Below, piece after piece: positions 53,189-62,537 of a stretch of DNA of 64,000 bases. Origin of the DNA: Corynebacterium ulcerans. Its GTDB lineage: Bacteria; Actinomycetota; Actinomycetes; Mycobacteriales; Mycobacteriaceae. Within the stretch, counting starts at the first letter, position 1, and every line of letters begins with the position of its first letter. Position numbers and translations under genes: made by a program. The notes beneath the pieces were generated by a model. That model searched no databases and had not been told where the DNA came from. It saw only the letters and a list, made by a program, of their open reading frames with translations. Location of the stretch: NCBI RefSeq assembly GCF_900187135.1, contig NZ_LT906443.1, positions 744,001 through 808,000 of the forward strand, read 5' to 3'.

Positions 53189-54109
53189 TTATCCCAACAA
53201 AGACATGATTGCGATGAGCACCGGCAAAGAGACGAGAGTGCTTATAACGCCGCTGTTTCTGGCCAAGCTTTCCGACGTTCCATGCCTCAACGCATACGCA
53301 TACACATTTTGTGCGGTAGGCAGCGCACCCAGGAACGTCGCGACAAGCAGGGCCCGGCCCGTCAGCCCCATCGCCGAAGCAATTCCCCACGCCAATGTGG
53401 GGTGCGCAAAGTTCTTAAGCCCGCACGCCACGATGGTGTCCATCACCTTTGTTTCCCCACGGGGGAAAGTGGTGGATAGGGACATCCCAAAGAGGATCAA
53501 CGCCAGCGGCACGGAGGATTCGCCAAGCAGATGGATTGGTTGGGCAAGGACTGCGGGCATGTGCAGTCCGGCGGCTGCAATCGTTAGGCCGGTTATTGAT
53601 GCAAGGAACATTGTGTTGCACAGCGGCGCCCGTACGAGATTCCCCAGGAGTTTGGTCTCCTTTTTGTTGTGGAGAAAATCTAGCCAGGTCATGGCTAGCG
53701 GCGCGTAGAAAGCAATTTGGAAGAGCATGAGCGGGATGACGAGGGTGGCGTCGTCAAGCACATAGGTAGCGATGGGGATTCCAAGATTGCCGCCATTTGC
53801 ATAGCTTGCCGCCAGTGCCCCGATTATGGCGTCGTCGATGCGGCGGCGCAGAAGCACAGTGCTGATGCTGAAGGAGAGAAACGCAATGCCCGTAGCGCTG
53901 ACGCACACGACTATAAAGCTGCTCGACACAATCGCGGAGAGCTCGGAGTGCATGATTTTGTCGAACAATAGCGCTGGGGTGGCAACAACGTAGACAAAGT
54001 TCCCTAGCGAAGCGGCGGCGCCTTTGCCTAATACGTTTTTCTTGCCGAGGACAGCGCCTAAACCGATCACAAGGAAAATCACAAAGAACCCACGGAAAAT
54101 GCTCTCCAT
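53189..54109 (-). CDS. AEC-family transporter (auxin-efflux-carrier type)
   Basis: A 306-residue membrane protein with ten predicted helices in two inverted halves. Family marks are FVYVVATPALLFDKI, ANGGNLGIPIATYVL and the second-half LGESSVPLALILFGMSL and ATFLGALPTAQNVYAYALRHG. Bacterial members export or import small organic acids such as malonate or malate; the substrate here is not known. Start ATG at 54109; the open frame further upstream overlaps the divergent peptide-binding gene. A 10-mer copy is read as TFPRGE in the loop before the last helices. Confidence 0.88.
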   Translation of the reverse strand: MESIFRGFFVIFLVIGLGAVLGKKNVLGKGAAASLGNFVYVVATPALLFDKIMHSELSAIVSSSFIVVCVSATGIAFLSFSISTVLLRRRIDDAIIGALAASYANGGNLGIPIATYVLDDATLVIPLMLFQIAFYAPLAMTWLDFLHNKKETKLLGNLVRAPLCNTMFLASITGLTIAAAGLHMPAVLAQPIHLLGESSVPLALILFGMSLSTTFPRGETKVMDTIVACGLKNFAHPTLAWGIASAMGLTGRALLVATFLGALPTAQNVYAYALRHGTSESLARNSGVISTLVSLPVLIAIMSLLG

Positions 54110-54199
54110 AATTGTAGATTGTGCTCCATTTTCCCCACGGGAGGCACCCCCGCTAAAAACAAGTTTGCCCTCATGCATTCACGGGTTAGTCTGCTTGTC

Positions 54200-55741
54200 A
54201 TGTTCTCTTTCCCCCGGCGCGCGGTCGCGATGATGACTTTGGCGATCTTTGGTTTGAGTGCGTGCTCTGCTGGTTCGGCGGCGTCGCAAAATTCGTTGGT
54301 GCATGAGTCCAACGATCACAGTGTGACTCTTGGGTTGACGGCACCCCCCAGCTCCCTCGATTTCACTACTACCTCTGGCGCTGCCATTCCTCAGGCACTG
54401 ATGGGCAATGTGTATGAGGGTCTGGTTCGGGTTAATCAACGTGGTGAGGTGGAGCCGTTGCTTGCGTCATCATGGGAGGTGTCGGAGGACGGCACACAGT
54501 ATGTGTTTCACCTTCGCGAGGGCGTTCGCTTCTCCAACGGCGACGCTTTCACAGCGGACACTGCAAAGTTTTCCATCGATCGAGTGCTTTCCGACGCCTG
54601 GACTAATGGCTTGAAAGCCCAAATGTCCAAGGTGACCAACACCCGGGTTATCGATACCCACACCCTCGAAGTCACGCTCGCGCATCGCTCAAACACCTGG
54701 TTGTGGTCGATGGGCACGTTGATTGGTGCGATGATGTCGCCACGGGGGGTGTCGGACTTGGCCACTAAGCCGGTGGGCACCGGACCTTATGAGGTGGATA
54801 ACTGGGCGGTGGGAACGTCGCTATCCTTCACCTCCCGTGGGGAATATTGGGGTGAATCTCCCAAGAATAAGCGGGCTGTGCTGCGCTATTTCGCGGATGC
54901 GATTTCTCTGACTAATGCTGTGCGTTCCGGAGACGTTGACGCTGTTATCGGTTTGCAGTCTCCTGAGCTCTTGGAGTCCATACAGCGCGATGGTGACCTC
55001 AATGTCAACGTGGGCACGACCAACGGTGAGGTGCTGCTCACGATGAATCATGCGCGGGCGCCGTTCAATGATCTTCGCGTCCGGCAGGCGGTGATGTTTG
55101 GCGTCGATAGGCAGGCAATCATTGATACCACGTGGGAGGGCTACGGGATTGACACCGGGGGCGCGCCGGTGCCGCCGACGGATCCGTGGTATCAGAAGAC
55201 GGAGCAGTATCCGTTTGATCCTGACCGCGCGCGCCAGTTAATGAATGAGTCCGGGGCGACGGGGACCAAAATAACTATTTCGGTGCCGTCGTTACCCTAT
55301 GCTGCCACGGCTTCTGAGATTTTGTACTCGCAGCTTCGAGACATCGGCTTCGACGTGAGCATCGAATCCACCGAATTTCCGTCCGTGTGGTTGGCCAAAG
55401 TCTATAAGGGCCATGACTACGACATGTCGGTGATTGCCCACACCGAGGCCCGCGATATTCCCAATATTTTTGCTAACCCAAAGTATTACCTGGGTTACGA
55501 CGACAAAAAAGTTCAAGAGCTCATCGCCCAAGCGGACACCGTGAATGAAGCCGACTATGTCCCCACGATGAAAAAGGCAGTCACGCGGATCTTGGATCAG
55601 GCCGCGGCCGATAACTTGTTCAATCTTCCCAACATTGTGGTGACGGCGAAGAACGTCAGCGGAGTTCCCGTCAACGCTGTGGGCGACGGCCTCTTGCTGG
55701 CTGCTATCGCGAAAGAAGAACCAAGGAAGGTAACGCACTAG
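54200..55741 (+). CDS. dppA: Peptide ABC transporter substrate-binding lipoprotein (family 5)
   Basis: Solute-binding protein of a peptide/nickel-type importer. Signal peptide: MFSFPRRAVAMMTLAIFGLSAC, lipidated at the Cys; ATG at 54173 would give a longer n-region, and neither start has a clear ribosome binding site. The mature protein has the family-5 hallmark LLASSWEVSEDGTQYVFHLREGVRFSNGDAFTADTAKFSIDR and NDLRVRQAVMFGVDRQAI. It is the first gene of a complete importer with overlapping junctions. 10-mer copies at 54130 (leader) and 54835 (read as SRGEYW). The symbol is by class; the peptide specificity is unknown. Confidence 0.9.
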   Translation: MFSFPRRAVAMMTLAIFGLSACSAGSAASQNSLVHESNDHSVTLGLTAPPSSLDFTTTSGAAIPQALMGNVYEGLVRVNQRGEVEPLLASSWEVSEDGTQYVFHLREGVRFSNGDAFTADTAKFSIDRVLSDAWTNGLKAQMSKVTNTRVIDTHTLEVTLAHRSNTWLWSMGTLIGAMMSPRGVSDLATKPVGTGPYEVDNWAVGTSLSFTSRGEYWGESPKNKRAVLRYFADAISLTNAVRSGDVDAVIGLQSPELLESIQRDGDLNVNVGTTNGEVLLTMNHARAPFNDLRVRQAVMFGVDRQAIIDTTWEGYGIDTGGAPVPPTDPWYQKTEQYPFDPDRARQLMNESGATGTKITISVPSLPYAATASEILYSQLRDIGFDVSIESTEFPSVWLAKVYKGHDYDMSVIAHTEARDIPNIFANPKYYLGYDDKKVQELIAQADTVNEADYVPTMKKAVTRILDQAAADNLFNLPNIVVTAKNVSGVPVNAVGDGLLLAAIAKEEPRKVTH

Positions 55742-56691
55742 TGATTGCGGCGAAACTTGCACGAGGCGCAGCTAAGTACGCGCTTACGTTGTTTATTGCC
55801 AGCGTGGTCATTTTTGTCGCGCTTCGGATTGTTCCAGGGAACCCGGCAGAGGTGGCGCTCGGGGTGACTGCGACGCCGGAGGCCGTCGCAAAGCTAAGTG
55901 CGACGATGGGGATCGATAAGCCGCTGTGGGAGCAGTATGTGTCGTGGATCGGTGGCCTCCTCCGTGGGGAATTTGGGACTTCGTTGACCAGCTCGACGGA
56001 TATTTCGCCCATCGTCGCGGATCGGCTTCAGGTCAGTCTGATTCTCGTTGTTCTATCGATGCTGTTCGCCCTTATGCTCGCTGTCCCTTTGGGGTTGTGG
56101 GCGGCTAGGCGCTCAAGCCATATCGACGGCATCCTTATCTCCGCGCTCAGCCAGGTTGGAATTGCGGTTCCGAGTTTCCTTGCTGCGATACTGTTCATTT
56201 CTTTTTTTGCAGTTCGCTTGCGTTGGTTGCCCACCAACGGTTGGTCGGTGCCCGATGAGGATTTCAGCGGTTTTCTGGTGCGCCTTGTGCTGCCGGTGGT
56301 GTCCCTTGGGATTGTTCAGGCTGCGATTATGACTCGATATGTGCGGGCAGCTGTCATGGATGTGATGCGCGAAGATTTCATGCGCACCGCACGCGCTATT
56401 GGGTTGAGCTCATGGCAGGCCTTGCGCAGCCACGGATTACGCAATGCGGCCCTGCCAGTTCTGACAGTAACCGGTTTGCAGCTCACGTCCTTGTTGGTGG
56501 GTGCGGTTGTTATTGAACGGGTTTTTGTTATTCTGGGTCTGGGCAGCCTGCTGCTCACCGCTGTAACAAACCGCGATTTGCCCACGGTGCAGACGATCGT
56601 GATGATCCTCGTTGTCCTTGCCATCGTGGTCAACGCGATCGTGGATATGGCTTATGTTGTGGTGGACCCGCGCACTCGAAGGGAGGCCTAG
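55741..56691 (+). CDS. dppB: Peptide ABC transporter permease (DppB type)
   Basis: A 316-residue permease with six predicted helices and the inner-membrane permease motif EDFMRTARAIGLSSWQALRSHGLRNAALPVLT that contacts the ATPase. Its opening (LTLFIASVVIFVALRIVPGNPAEVALG) is typical for DppB/OppB. The GTG start shares a G with the stop of the preceding gene (TAGTG). The C-terminal ERVFVILGLGSLLLTAVTNRDLPTVQTIVMILV is also typical. One 10-mer copy at 55962 is read as LRGEFG, a place where DppB proteins commonly have a similar RGDFG, so here the word fits existing sequence. Confidence 0.93.
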   Translation: MIAAKLARGAAKYALTLFIASVVIFVALRIVPGNPAEVALGVTATPEAVAKLSATMGIDKPLWEQYVSWIGGLLRGEFGTSLTSSTDISPIVADRLQVSLILVVLSMLFALMLAVPLGLWAARRSSHIDGILISALSQVGIAVPSFLAAILFISFFAVRLRWLPTNGWSVPDEDFSGFLVRLVLPVVSLGIVQAAIMTRYVRAAVMDVMREDFMRTARAIGLSSWQALRSHGLRNAALPVLTVTGLQLTSLLVGAVVIERVFVILGLGSLLLTAVTNRDLPTVQTIVMILVVLAIVVNAIVDMAYVVVDPRTRREA

Positions 56692-56695
56692 GTTC

Positions 56696-57547
56696 ATGCG
56701 TAGTAGTCGTTTTTCGCTCGGCGGCAAGATCGGGCTGGGGATCGTTATCGTCGTTGCTGTTCTTGCGTTGGTTTCCTTAGTGTGGACGCCTTATGATCCG
56801 CTCCGGGTTATGCCGGGGTCGCGGTTGGAGGGGCCGTCGATAAGCCATCTTTTGGGCACGGATCGCTATGGCAGGGATGTGTTGTCGCAGGTGATGGTGG
56901 GATCTCGTATCACGCTCCTCGTGGGGATTGTCGCGGTGTCTGTGGCAGCGCTCGTGGGGGTGCCGCTCGGTGTGTGGGCAGGTATGAGGCGCGGCTGGAT
57001 AGATTCGGTGATCATGCGCGGCGCAGATCTGCTGCTTGCGTTTCCAGGTCTGCTTCTGGCGATTGTGGCCACCGCGATGTTTTCGGCCACCACGTTGACC
57101 GCGATGATGGCTATTGGAGTGGCCAATATTCCGGCTTTTGCTCGTGTGGCGCGCGCGGCGACGATGCAGGTGATGGCGCAGGATTATGTTGCTGCAGCCC
57201 GCGACGCCTCCCGTGGGGAATTGAGTATTGCAGTGCGCCACGTGATCCCCAACATTTTGAGTGTGGTGGTGGTGCAGGCGTCGGTGGCTTTTGCCCTCGC
57301 CATTCTTGCCGAAGCCGGCCTGAGCTTCCTAGGCCTTGGCACTCCGCCGCCGGATCCCAGCTGGGGCCGAATGCTGCAGTCTGCGCAATCGTCGCTGGCC
57401 ACCGCGCCGCTGCTGGCAGTATGGCCGGGCCTTGCTATCGCGCTGACCGTTTTGGGCTTTAATTTGCTTGGCGACGGCCTCCGCGATCTCACCGACCCCC
57501 GTTCCACTCGCCGTACCGCAGGTTTTTCTAAGGAGTCTTCATCATGA
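56696..57547 (+). CDS. dppC: Peptide ABC transporter permease (DppC type)
   Basis: A 283-residue second permease of the importer. Start at 56696 has GGAGG nine bases upstream, at the end of dppB. GTDRYGRDVLSQVMVGSRITLLVG, DYVAAARDASRGELSIAVRHVIPN (the ATPase-contact loop) and LSFLGLGTPPPDPSWGRML are hallmarks of DppC/OppC. The 10-mer at 57211 supplies ASRGEL in the contact loop, where the family normally has a variable LGAS. One GTCGATAAGC copy lies at 56836. Confidence 0.93.
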   Translation: MRSSRFSLGGKIGLGIVIVVAVLALVSLVWTPYDPLRVMPGSRLEGPSISHLLGTDRYGRDVLSQVMVGSRITLLVGIVAVSVAALVGVPLGVWAGMRRGWIDSVIMRGADLLLAFPGLLLAIVATAMFSATTLTAMMAIGVANIPAFARVARAATMQVMAQDYVAAARDASRGELSIAVRHVIPNILSVVVVQASVAFALAILAEAGLSFLGLGTPPPDPSWGRMLQSAQSSLATAPLLAVWPGLAIALTVLGFNLLGDGLRDLTDPRSTRRTAGFSKESSS

Positions 57548-58977
57548 CGCTTCTCCAAGTCCGCAATCTCACTGCTGCGGGAATCCTGAAGGATGTGGCT
57601 CTGGCAGTCGACCATGGCGAGCGCGTCGGGCTGATCGGAGAATCCGGCTCCGGCAAAACGATGACTGCACTGTCCATCATGCGGCTCATTAACGCGTCAG
57701 GTTCCATTCAACTCGACGGACAAGAACTCACGGCGCTGTCGGAGAAAGCGATGTGCCGTATCCGGGGTCGCAAAATTGCCATGGTGTTCCAGGAACCCAT
57801 GACGGCTCTCGACCCGCTCATGCGAGTGGATAAGCAGATCGCTCAGGTGCTCAAAGTTCATTCTGTTTCCCCACGGGGGAAGGTTACGGAACTGCTGTCG
57901 AGCGTGGAACTCGACCCTGCACTCGGCAAGCGTTTTCCCCACGAGCTCTCGGGCGGGCAGCGCCAGCGCGTATTGATCGCCATGGCCCTGGCCCATGACC
58001 CCGACGTATTGATGTGCGATGAGCCAACAACTGCGTTAGACGTGACTTCTCAAAAGGCGATCGTCGACCTAATCTTGCGCCTGGTCGCCGAGCGCGGAAC
58101 TGGCCTGCTGTTTATCACTCATGATCTGGGGCTGGTGGCCGCCACGTGCCAACGCATTCTGGTGATGCAAGGCGGCGCAGTCATCGAGGAAGGAACCGTA
58201 GAGCAGGTTCTCCACTCCCCTGCGCACTCTTATACGCGCATGCTTATCGACGCCTCCCAGCTTCCTCCAGCCCGCCCCGCCATGATTACTGATGAGTCCA
58301 TGGTGCGGGCGCGGGGCGTCGAGAAGCATTATCGCCATCACAAAGCAGTCGATGGCATTGATCTCTACGTCTCCCGTGGGGAAAGAGTCGGCATCGTGGG
58401 CGGCTCGGGCTCGGGAAAGACAACGCTGCTGAAGATGATCGCGGGACTCATACGCCCCACGTCAGGCAGCATCTCTGTCTCCGGCACCAAAAAGATGGTC
58501 TTTCAAGACCCCATGCGGTCTCTGGACCCCCGCATGACCATCCGCGAGATCGTCGCCGAGCCGCTCCCGCGTGCCAGCGACGAGCGCATCGTTGAGGTTT
58601 TAGAAGAAGTCGGCCTCAGTGGGGAGATTCTCGACCGTTTTCCCCACGAGTTCTCGGGCGGGCAGCGCCAGCGCATTTCTATAGCTCGCGCGCTGATTGC
58701 GTCGCCGGATATTCTGCTTGCCGACGAACCCGTCTCAGCCCTCGACGTCTCAGTAAGAAAGAAGGTCCTCGCCCTCATAGACCGGCTGGTTCACGAGCGC
58801 CATCTCACCCTCTTGTTTGTCTCCCACGACCTCAACGTGATCCGCTCCGTGTGCTCGTCTGTGGTTGTGATGCACGAAGGTCGTATCGTGGAGGCCGGCC
58901 CTGTGGACGAGGTGTTTGCCAACCCCAAGGCCGAATACACCAAGCAACTCTTGGCGGCGATCCCCCACTTAGGATGA
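57544..58977 (+). CDS. dppD: Peptide ABC transporter, fused ATP-binding protein (DppD-DppF)
   Basis: A 477-residue fusion of two ATPase domains. The first (about 1-235) has [47 protein letters not shown] and ITHDLG. The second (about 255-477) has [48 protein letters not shown] and VSHDLN. Such fusions replace separate DppD and DppF. It overlaps dppC by four bases (ATGA). Two 10-mer copies are read as SVSPRGKV (57867) and SRGERVG (58374), with partial copies FPHE at 57936 and 58640 just before each signature motif, i.e. at equivalent places of both halves. Confidence 0.94.
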   Translation: MTLLQVRNLTAAGILKDVALAVDHGERVGLIGESGSGKTMTALSIMRLINASGSIQLDGQELTALSEKAMCRIRGRKIAMVFQEPMTALDPLMRVDKQIAQVLKVHSVSPRGKVTELLSSVELDPALGKRFPHELSGGQRQRVLIAMALAHDPDVLMCDEPTTALDVTSQKAIVDLILRLVAERGTGLLFITHDLGLVAATCQRILVMQGGAVIEEGTVEQVLHSPAHSYTRMLIDASQLPPARPAMITDESMVRARGVEKHYRHHKAVDGIDLYVSRGERVGIVGGSGSGKTTLLKMIAGLIRPTSGSISVSGTKKMVFQDPMRSLDPRMTIREIVAEPLPRASDERIVEVLEEVGLSGEILDRFPHEFSGGQRQRISIARALIASPDILLADEPVSALDVSVRKKVLALIDRLVHERHLTLLFVSHDLNVIRSVCSSVVVMHEGRIVEAGPVDEVFANPKAEYTKQLLAAIPHLG

Positions 58978-59103
58978 CGTTATATACAGCAACACACTGG
59001 GATCAAGAATGTGTTCCTCAGAATAGTTAAGCCCTCCTACCACGTGGGCCAGCTGATCAAACGCCTCGACTTCGTGGGCGGAAAGAACAACGGGATTATT
59101 CAT
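58969..59103 (-). CDS. Possible small protein (44 aa)
   Basis: An open frame of 45 codons on the minus strand, 29 bp after the peptidase stop: MNNPVVLSAHEVEAFDQLAHVV and onwards to TSS, then stop, overlapping the end of the ATPase gene by 9 bp. The sequence is well-composed (few rare residues, plausible helix) but has no ribosome binding site. It could be a real small gene or chance. Confidence 0.35.
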   Translation of the reverse strand: MNNPVVLSAHEVEAFDQLAHVVGGLNYSEEHILDPSVLLYITSS

Positions 59104-59132
59104 GAGAATGAGTGTAAACCACGTGGCTCACA

Positions 59133-60395
59133 TTAGTGATCCGCAACCTTGCTTTTGAGAAGCGCCAGGATTTCCTCGCCGGCCCAGTGGATGCCGTCGT
59201 GCTGATACTGGTTGGTGATGTGGAGGCGGGCGTCGCAAAGCTTATCTGCGGTGTGCAGCGAATACTCATAAGGCACAAACGCATCATCGACGTACACGCA
59301 CGCGGCTGCGACGGGGCTCTGCGCCAGCGCTTCCGGGCGATACGGTGACGCATCCCACCGACGCATGGCCAAGCCCTGCGCAGCCTGAGCAAACGGAACC
59401 AGGGCCGGATCCTCCTCAAAATGCCACGGATAAATGTGCTCGCCTGTGAGATAAAACTTCTCATTGGACCGTGGATCCGCATCCTGCGCAAACCCCTCTA
59501 TTTCCCCACGGAGGCGGTGGGCGGACCACGCCGTCTGCGGACCGCCAATCCCGCCATAAATTGACTCGTGGATCGCGGCGTAGAGCGGGGCACTCGCAAA
59601 ACTTACTTTTGCACCGATTTCTGCCAGGACATCAGTCTTAAGTTTCTTCTCTCCGTTTCTCTGAAACGGACTCTCAAGGAGATACGCCAAAGAATAGAAC
59701 CCCGCCGACCGGCCGAGGTCAATGCCAATGGTGCGGAATCTTCTTGAGCTAAGCCGCTCCCCCGTGGGGAGTTTCTCGTCGGAGTTATCAAGGTGATGGC
59801 AGATTTCCCTGATGCGCGCTTCGGCCCATGGGAATTGGCTATAGAATTCCTCGCTGCGGCGGGCGATGGCTGCGTAGGTGGCGCGATACACATCGTCCAC
59901 GTGGGCTTCAAGGGCTGGAAGACCACCGGTGATATATGATTCGGCAACCGATTCTGGGTAAAGGGAAAGATAAGAAGTAATGCAGAATCCGCCGAAGCTT
60001 TGCCCATACAGAGTCCATGCGGAGATTCCCAAAGCTTTACGCAATGCCTCGGCGTCATGGACGATGAATTCTTGGCGCAAAAGGTGCAGTTTGTCTGCGT
60101 CCGTGCCAAGGGTGTCGCAATCGATGCGATGCGAACGACCGGTTCCGCGTTGATCTAAAAGAACCACGCGATGTGTCTTCAACGCTTCCTTAATCACGCC
60201 GCTGATCGAAATCGGGCGTGGGGCCGGAAAACCGGGACCTCCTTGGAGATACAAAAAGGCCGGATAGTGTTCTCCTCCAGCGGGCACCAACTCGCGAGCA
60301 AAAAGCTCAAACGTTCCCAGTTCCGGATTCTGCGGATCCCAAGGGACCTCCAGGGTGTGTTCATAAACTGTGCATCCAAGGTAACGAGTCTTCAT
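59133..60395 (-). CDS. Proline iminopeptidase-like alpha/beta hydrolase (S33)
   Basis: A 420-residue peptidase-like protein that would remove N-terminal Pro from peptides. Marks are PAFLYLQGGPGFPAPRP (oxyanion region), VVLLDQRGTGRSHRID, and WTLYGQSFGGFCITSYLSLYPE (nucleophile Ser near residue 155). DAFVPYEYSLHTADKL and the late NQYQHDGIH supply Asp and His. ATG at 60395 starts the family match; the frame further upstream is Arg/Ala-rich shadow. Next to a peptide importer it could process imported peptides. Dispersed words at 59502 and a near copy at 59762. Confidence 0.9.
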   Translation of the reverse strand: MKTRYLGCTVYEHTLEVPWDPQNPELGTFELFARELVPAGGEHYPAFLYLQGGPGFPAPRPISISGVIKEALKTHRVVLLDQRGTGRSHRIDCDTLGTDADKLHLLRQEFIVHDAEALRKALGISAWTLYGQSFGGFCITSYLSLYPESVAESYITGGLPALEAHVDDVYRATYAAIARRSEEFYSQFPWAEARIREICHHLDNSDEKLPTGERLSSRRFRTIGIDLGRSAGFYSLAYLLESPFQRNGEKKLKTDVLAEIGAKVSFASAPLYAAIHESIYGGIGGPQTAWSAHRLRGEIEGFAQDADPRSNEKFYLTGEHIYPWHFEEDPALVPFAQAAQGLAMRRWDASPYRPEALAQSPVAAACVYVDDAFVPYEYSLHTADKLCDARLHITNQYQHDGIHWAGEEILALLKSKVADH

Positions 60396-60519
60396 GGCAC
60401 CCATCGTATTCGCAGGCACCCTATTCCTCGCCGTGCGCCTTAAACCGCACCCGCGCATGACTCGCACCTGCCCGTACCTGTGCACCGAGATCTCTTTTTC
60501 CCCACGATAGGATTGGGGC

Positions 60520-61218
60520 ATGGAAAACGTGGAAGCTCTCCGCCTCGCCCACGAGGCCGTCCTGGAAAGAATCGCCAATTCTGCCGAGCGCGCCGGCCGC
60601 GACGCCGCAGAGGTCCGTCTTATCGCGGTGACCAAGACTCACCCGGTGGAAACCGTACGAGATGCAGTGGCTGCCGGGATGACGGTGCTGGGAGAAAATA
60701 GGCCGCAGGAGCTTTCGGCTAAGGCCAGCGAGGTGTCGGGAGTGACGTGGTGCGCGATTGGCCGGCTGCAGCGCAATAAGGCCAAGGAAGTGGCGGCGTG
60801 GGCGCAGGAGTTCCATGCGTTGGATTCGATACGTCTGGCGGAGGCGTTGCAGCGAAGGCTAGAGTCCGCAGACCGCACGTTAGAAGTATTTGTACAGGTC
60901 AATACCTCCGGGGAGGTACAGAAAGGCGGCATTGCTCCGGCCGAGGCTGCGGAGTTTTTAGGGCAGCTAGCCGACTATGACCGCCTCCACGTACGCGGGC
61001 TGATGACGATGGCTCAGAATTCCCCCGAGGAAGCCATTGTGAGGTCGTCATTTGTGCAGCTGCGTGAGCTTCGCGATACCCTCCAGCCGGACTTTCCCAC
61101 CGCAACCGAATTATCGATGGGCATGTCCGGCGACTTTGAATGGGCAATCGAGGAGGGCGCAACGAGCGTGCGGGTAGGCAGCGCGCTGTTTGGCCCCCGT
61201 GGGGAATATCTGGGTTAG
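60520..61218 (+). CDS. PLP homeostasis protein (YggS/PROSC family)
   Basis: A 232-residue TIM-barrel protein that binds pyridoxal phosphate and regulates its supply. The PLP lysine lies in LIAVTKTHPVETV, and GENRPQELSAKA, HVRGLMTMA and LSMGMSGDFEWAIEEGATSVRVGSALFG are family motifs. The last bases include a 10-mer copy read as GPRGEYLG, replacing the usual GxR ending (FGPR is the expected family end), so the word extends the C-terminus. It ends 4 bp into the convergent thiosulfate permease gene. Confidence 0.94.
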   Translation: MENVEALRLAHEAVLERIANSAERAGRDAAEVRLIAVTKTHPVETVRDAVAAGMTVLGENRPQELSAKASEVSGVTWCAIGRLQRNKAKEVAAWAQEFHALDSIRLAEALQRRLESADRTLEVFVQVNTSGEVQKGGIAPAEAAEFLGQLADYDRLHVRGLMTMAQNSPEEAIVRSSFVQLRELRDTLQPDFPTATELSMGMSGDFEWAIEEGATSVRVGSALFGPRGEYLG

Positions 61219-62537
61219 GTGCGCAGGAGGGCGCCGTGTTTCACCACGGTGATCTGCCATCCGGCGCTGCCGACCTCATGGAAATCGGTGACGGCGTGGC
61301 CGTCGTCGGCGGCCCAGCGTGGAATGGTTTCGGTGGCTTGGGTGCAGTCGAAGTCAATGACGAGCGCTTCCCCGTCGCTGAGCTGGTTGATGGCGGTTTT
61401 TGCGTCGATAAGCGGGAACGGGCACACCGCGCCCAGCGTGTCTATCACGTATGTGCCCGGTGCGACTGCGCGCAATCCTTGCTTATCGACGCCCACCTTC
61501 ACCCCCGCCGGCGCCACCTCAAAGGCGCTGTTCACACGAGTTTTCTGCGTAGGCTTGAGCCATATCTTCGCAGCAGCGGCAACACCTAGACCGATGAACA
61601 GCAGCGCTACCCACCCCTGATAACTAAACAGACTGGTCTGTACCATACCATTGCCCACGGTGCATCCGCCGGCAAGCGCCGCGCCTATGCCCATGAGCGT
61701 GCCACCTGCGATCGAGCGTATCGAGGTTGTCGCATCCGGCACCCGCACCCGAAACTCACCCGTGGCCTTTGCTGAGGCAAACGACCCTACAAGGATTCCC
61801 ACAACAAGCAGCGTCCCCCAATTCAGGAATTTTGCGTCGCCCGTGGTGAGCCAGCTGGTCAAGTGTGCTGTTGGGGTGGTGATGCCGAGGCCGTCGTTAC
61901 GCCCAGTAACAGCCGACAGCGGCCATGCAATCACCCCGAGAATCCCCACGAGGAGACCAGCCGTGTTCAGACTCAGCGGGCGCTTCCATCCAGTGCGCCC
62001 CAACGTGGCCACGTTCGCCCCGTCTTTGCTGCGGTAATACCACACCGAATATGCCGTAAGCAGCGAAAGCCCAATCGCGAACCACCACGGGGAGAGCCCA
62101 AACGTATCAGGGATGGTGGTTGCGTTTATGGTAAATCCTTTGAGCCAGGCCGCTCCCCCGTGGAGAATTCCGGTCTTCATCGCAGCAGCCGATATGCCGT
62201 AGAAGAGCAGCGCAAACCAGGATCCAACCAATCCTTCTCCTGAGCGATACCACGTCCCGGAGGCACAACCACCGGCCAACACGATGCCGATACCGAAAAT
62301 AAAGCCACCTATAACAACGGCAAGAGGCGCGAACGCATCCACTGGAGTGGTAATAACACCGAGCGTGCGTAGCCCCGATAAGCCCACCGCGTGCACGGAA
62401 ATCACAATAAGAAGCGCAACAAAGCCACGCCACGTTTTTAAAAGATAAATATCTCTGAGCATTCCAGTGACACAGAAGCGACCACGCTGCAAAACAACGC
62501 CGAGCACTGCGCCAAGGAGAAGACCTGTTGCAATCAT
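61215..62537 (-). CDS. Thiosulfate permease TsuA (YeeE/YedE) fused to a TusA domain
   Basis: A 440-residue fusion. About residues 1-345 form a YeeE/YedE membrane domain with nine or so helices and the conserved cysteines in LAGGCASGTWYRSGEG and LAGGCTVGNGM, as well as one in LQRGRFCVTG. After a linker, residues 365-440 form a TusA-like sulfur-carrier domain with the active-site Cys in GAVCPFPLIDA. The fusion suggests that imported thiosulfate sulfur is passed straight to the carrier. Start ATG at 62537 has AAAGGA 11 bases upstream. GTCGATAAGC copies at 61404 and 61481 lie in opposite orientation. Confidence 0.92.
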   Translation of the reverse strand: MIATGLLLGAVLGVVLQRGRFCVTGMLRDIYLLKTWRGFVALLIVISVHAVGLSGLRTLGVITTPVDAFAPLAVVIGGFIFGIGIVLAGGCASGTWYRSGEGLVGSWFALLFYGISAAAMKTGILHGGAAWLKGFTINATTIPDTFGLSPWWFAIGLSLLTAYSVWYYRSKDGANVATLGRTGWKRPLSLNTAGLLVGILGVIAWPLSAVTGRNDGLGITTPTAHLTSWLTTGDAKFLNWGTLLVVGILVGSFASAKATGEFRVRVPDATTSIRSIAGGTLMGIGAALAGGCTVGNGMVQTSLFSYQGWVALLFIGLGVAAAAKIWLKPTQKTRVNSAFEVAPAGVKVGVDKQGLRAVAPGTYVIDTLGAVCPFPLIDAKTAINQLSDGEALVIDFDCTQATETIPRWAADDGHAVTDFHEVGSAGWQITVVKHGALLRT

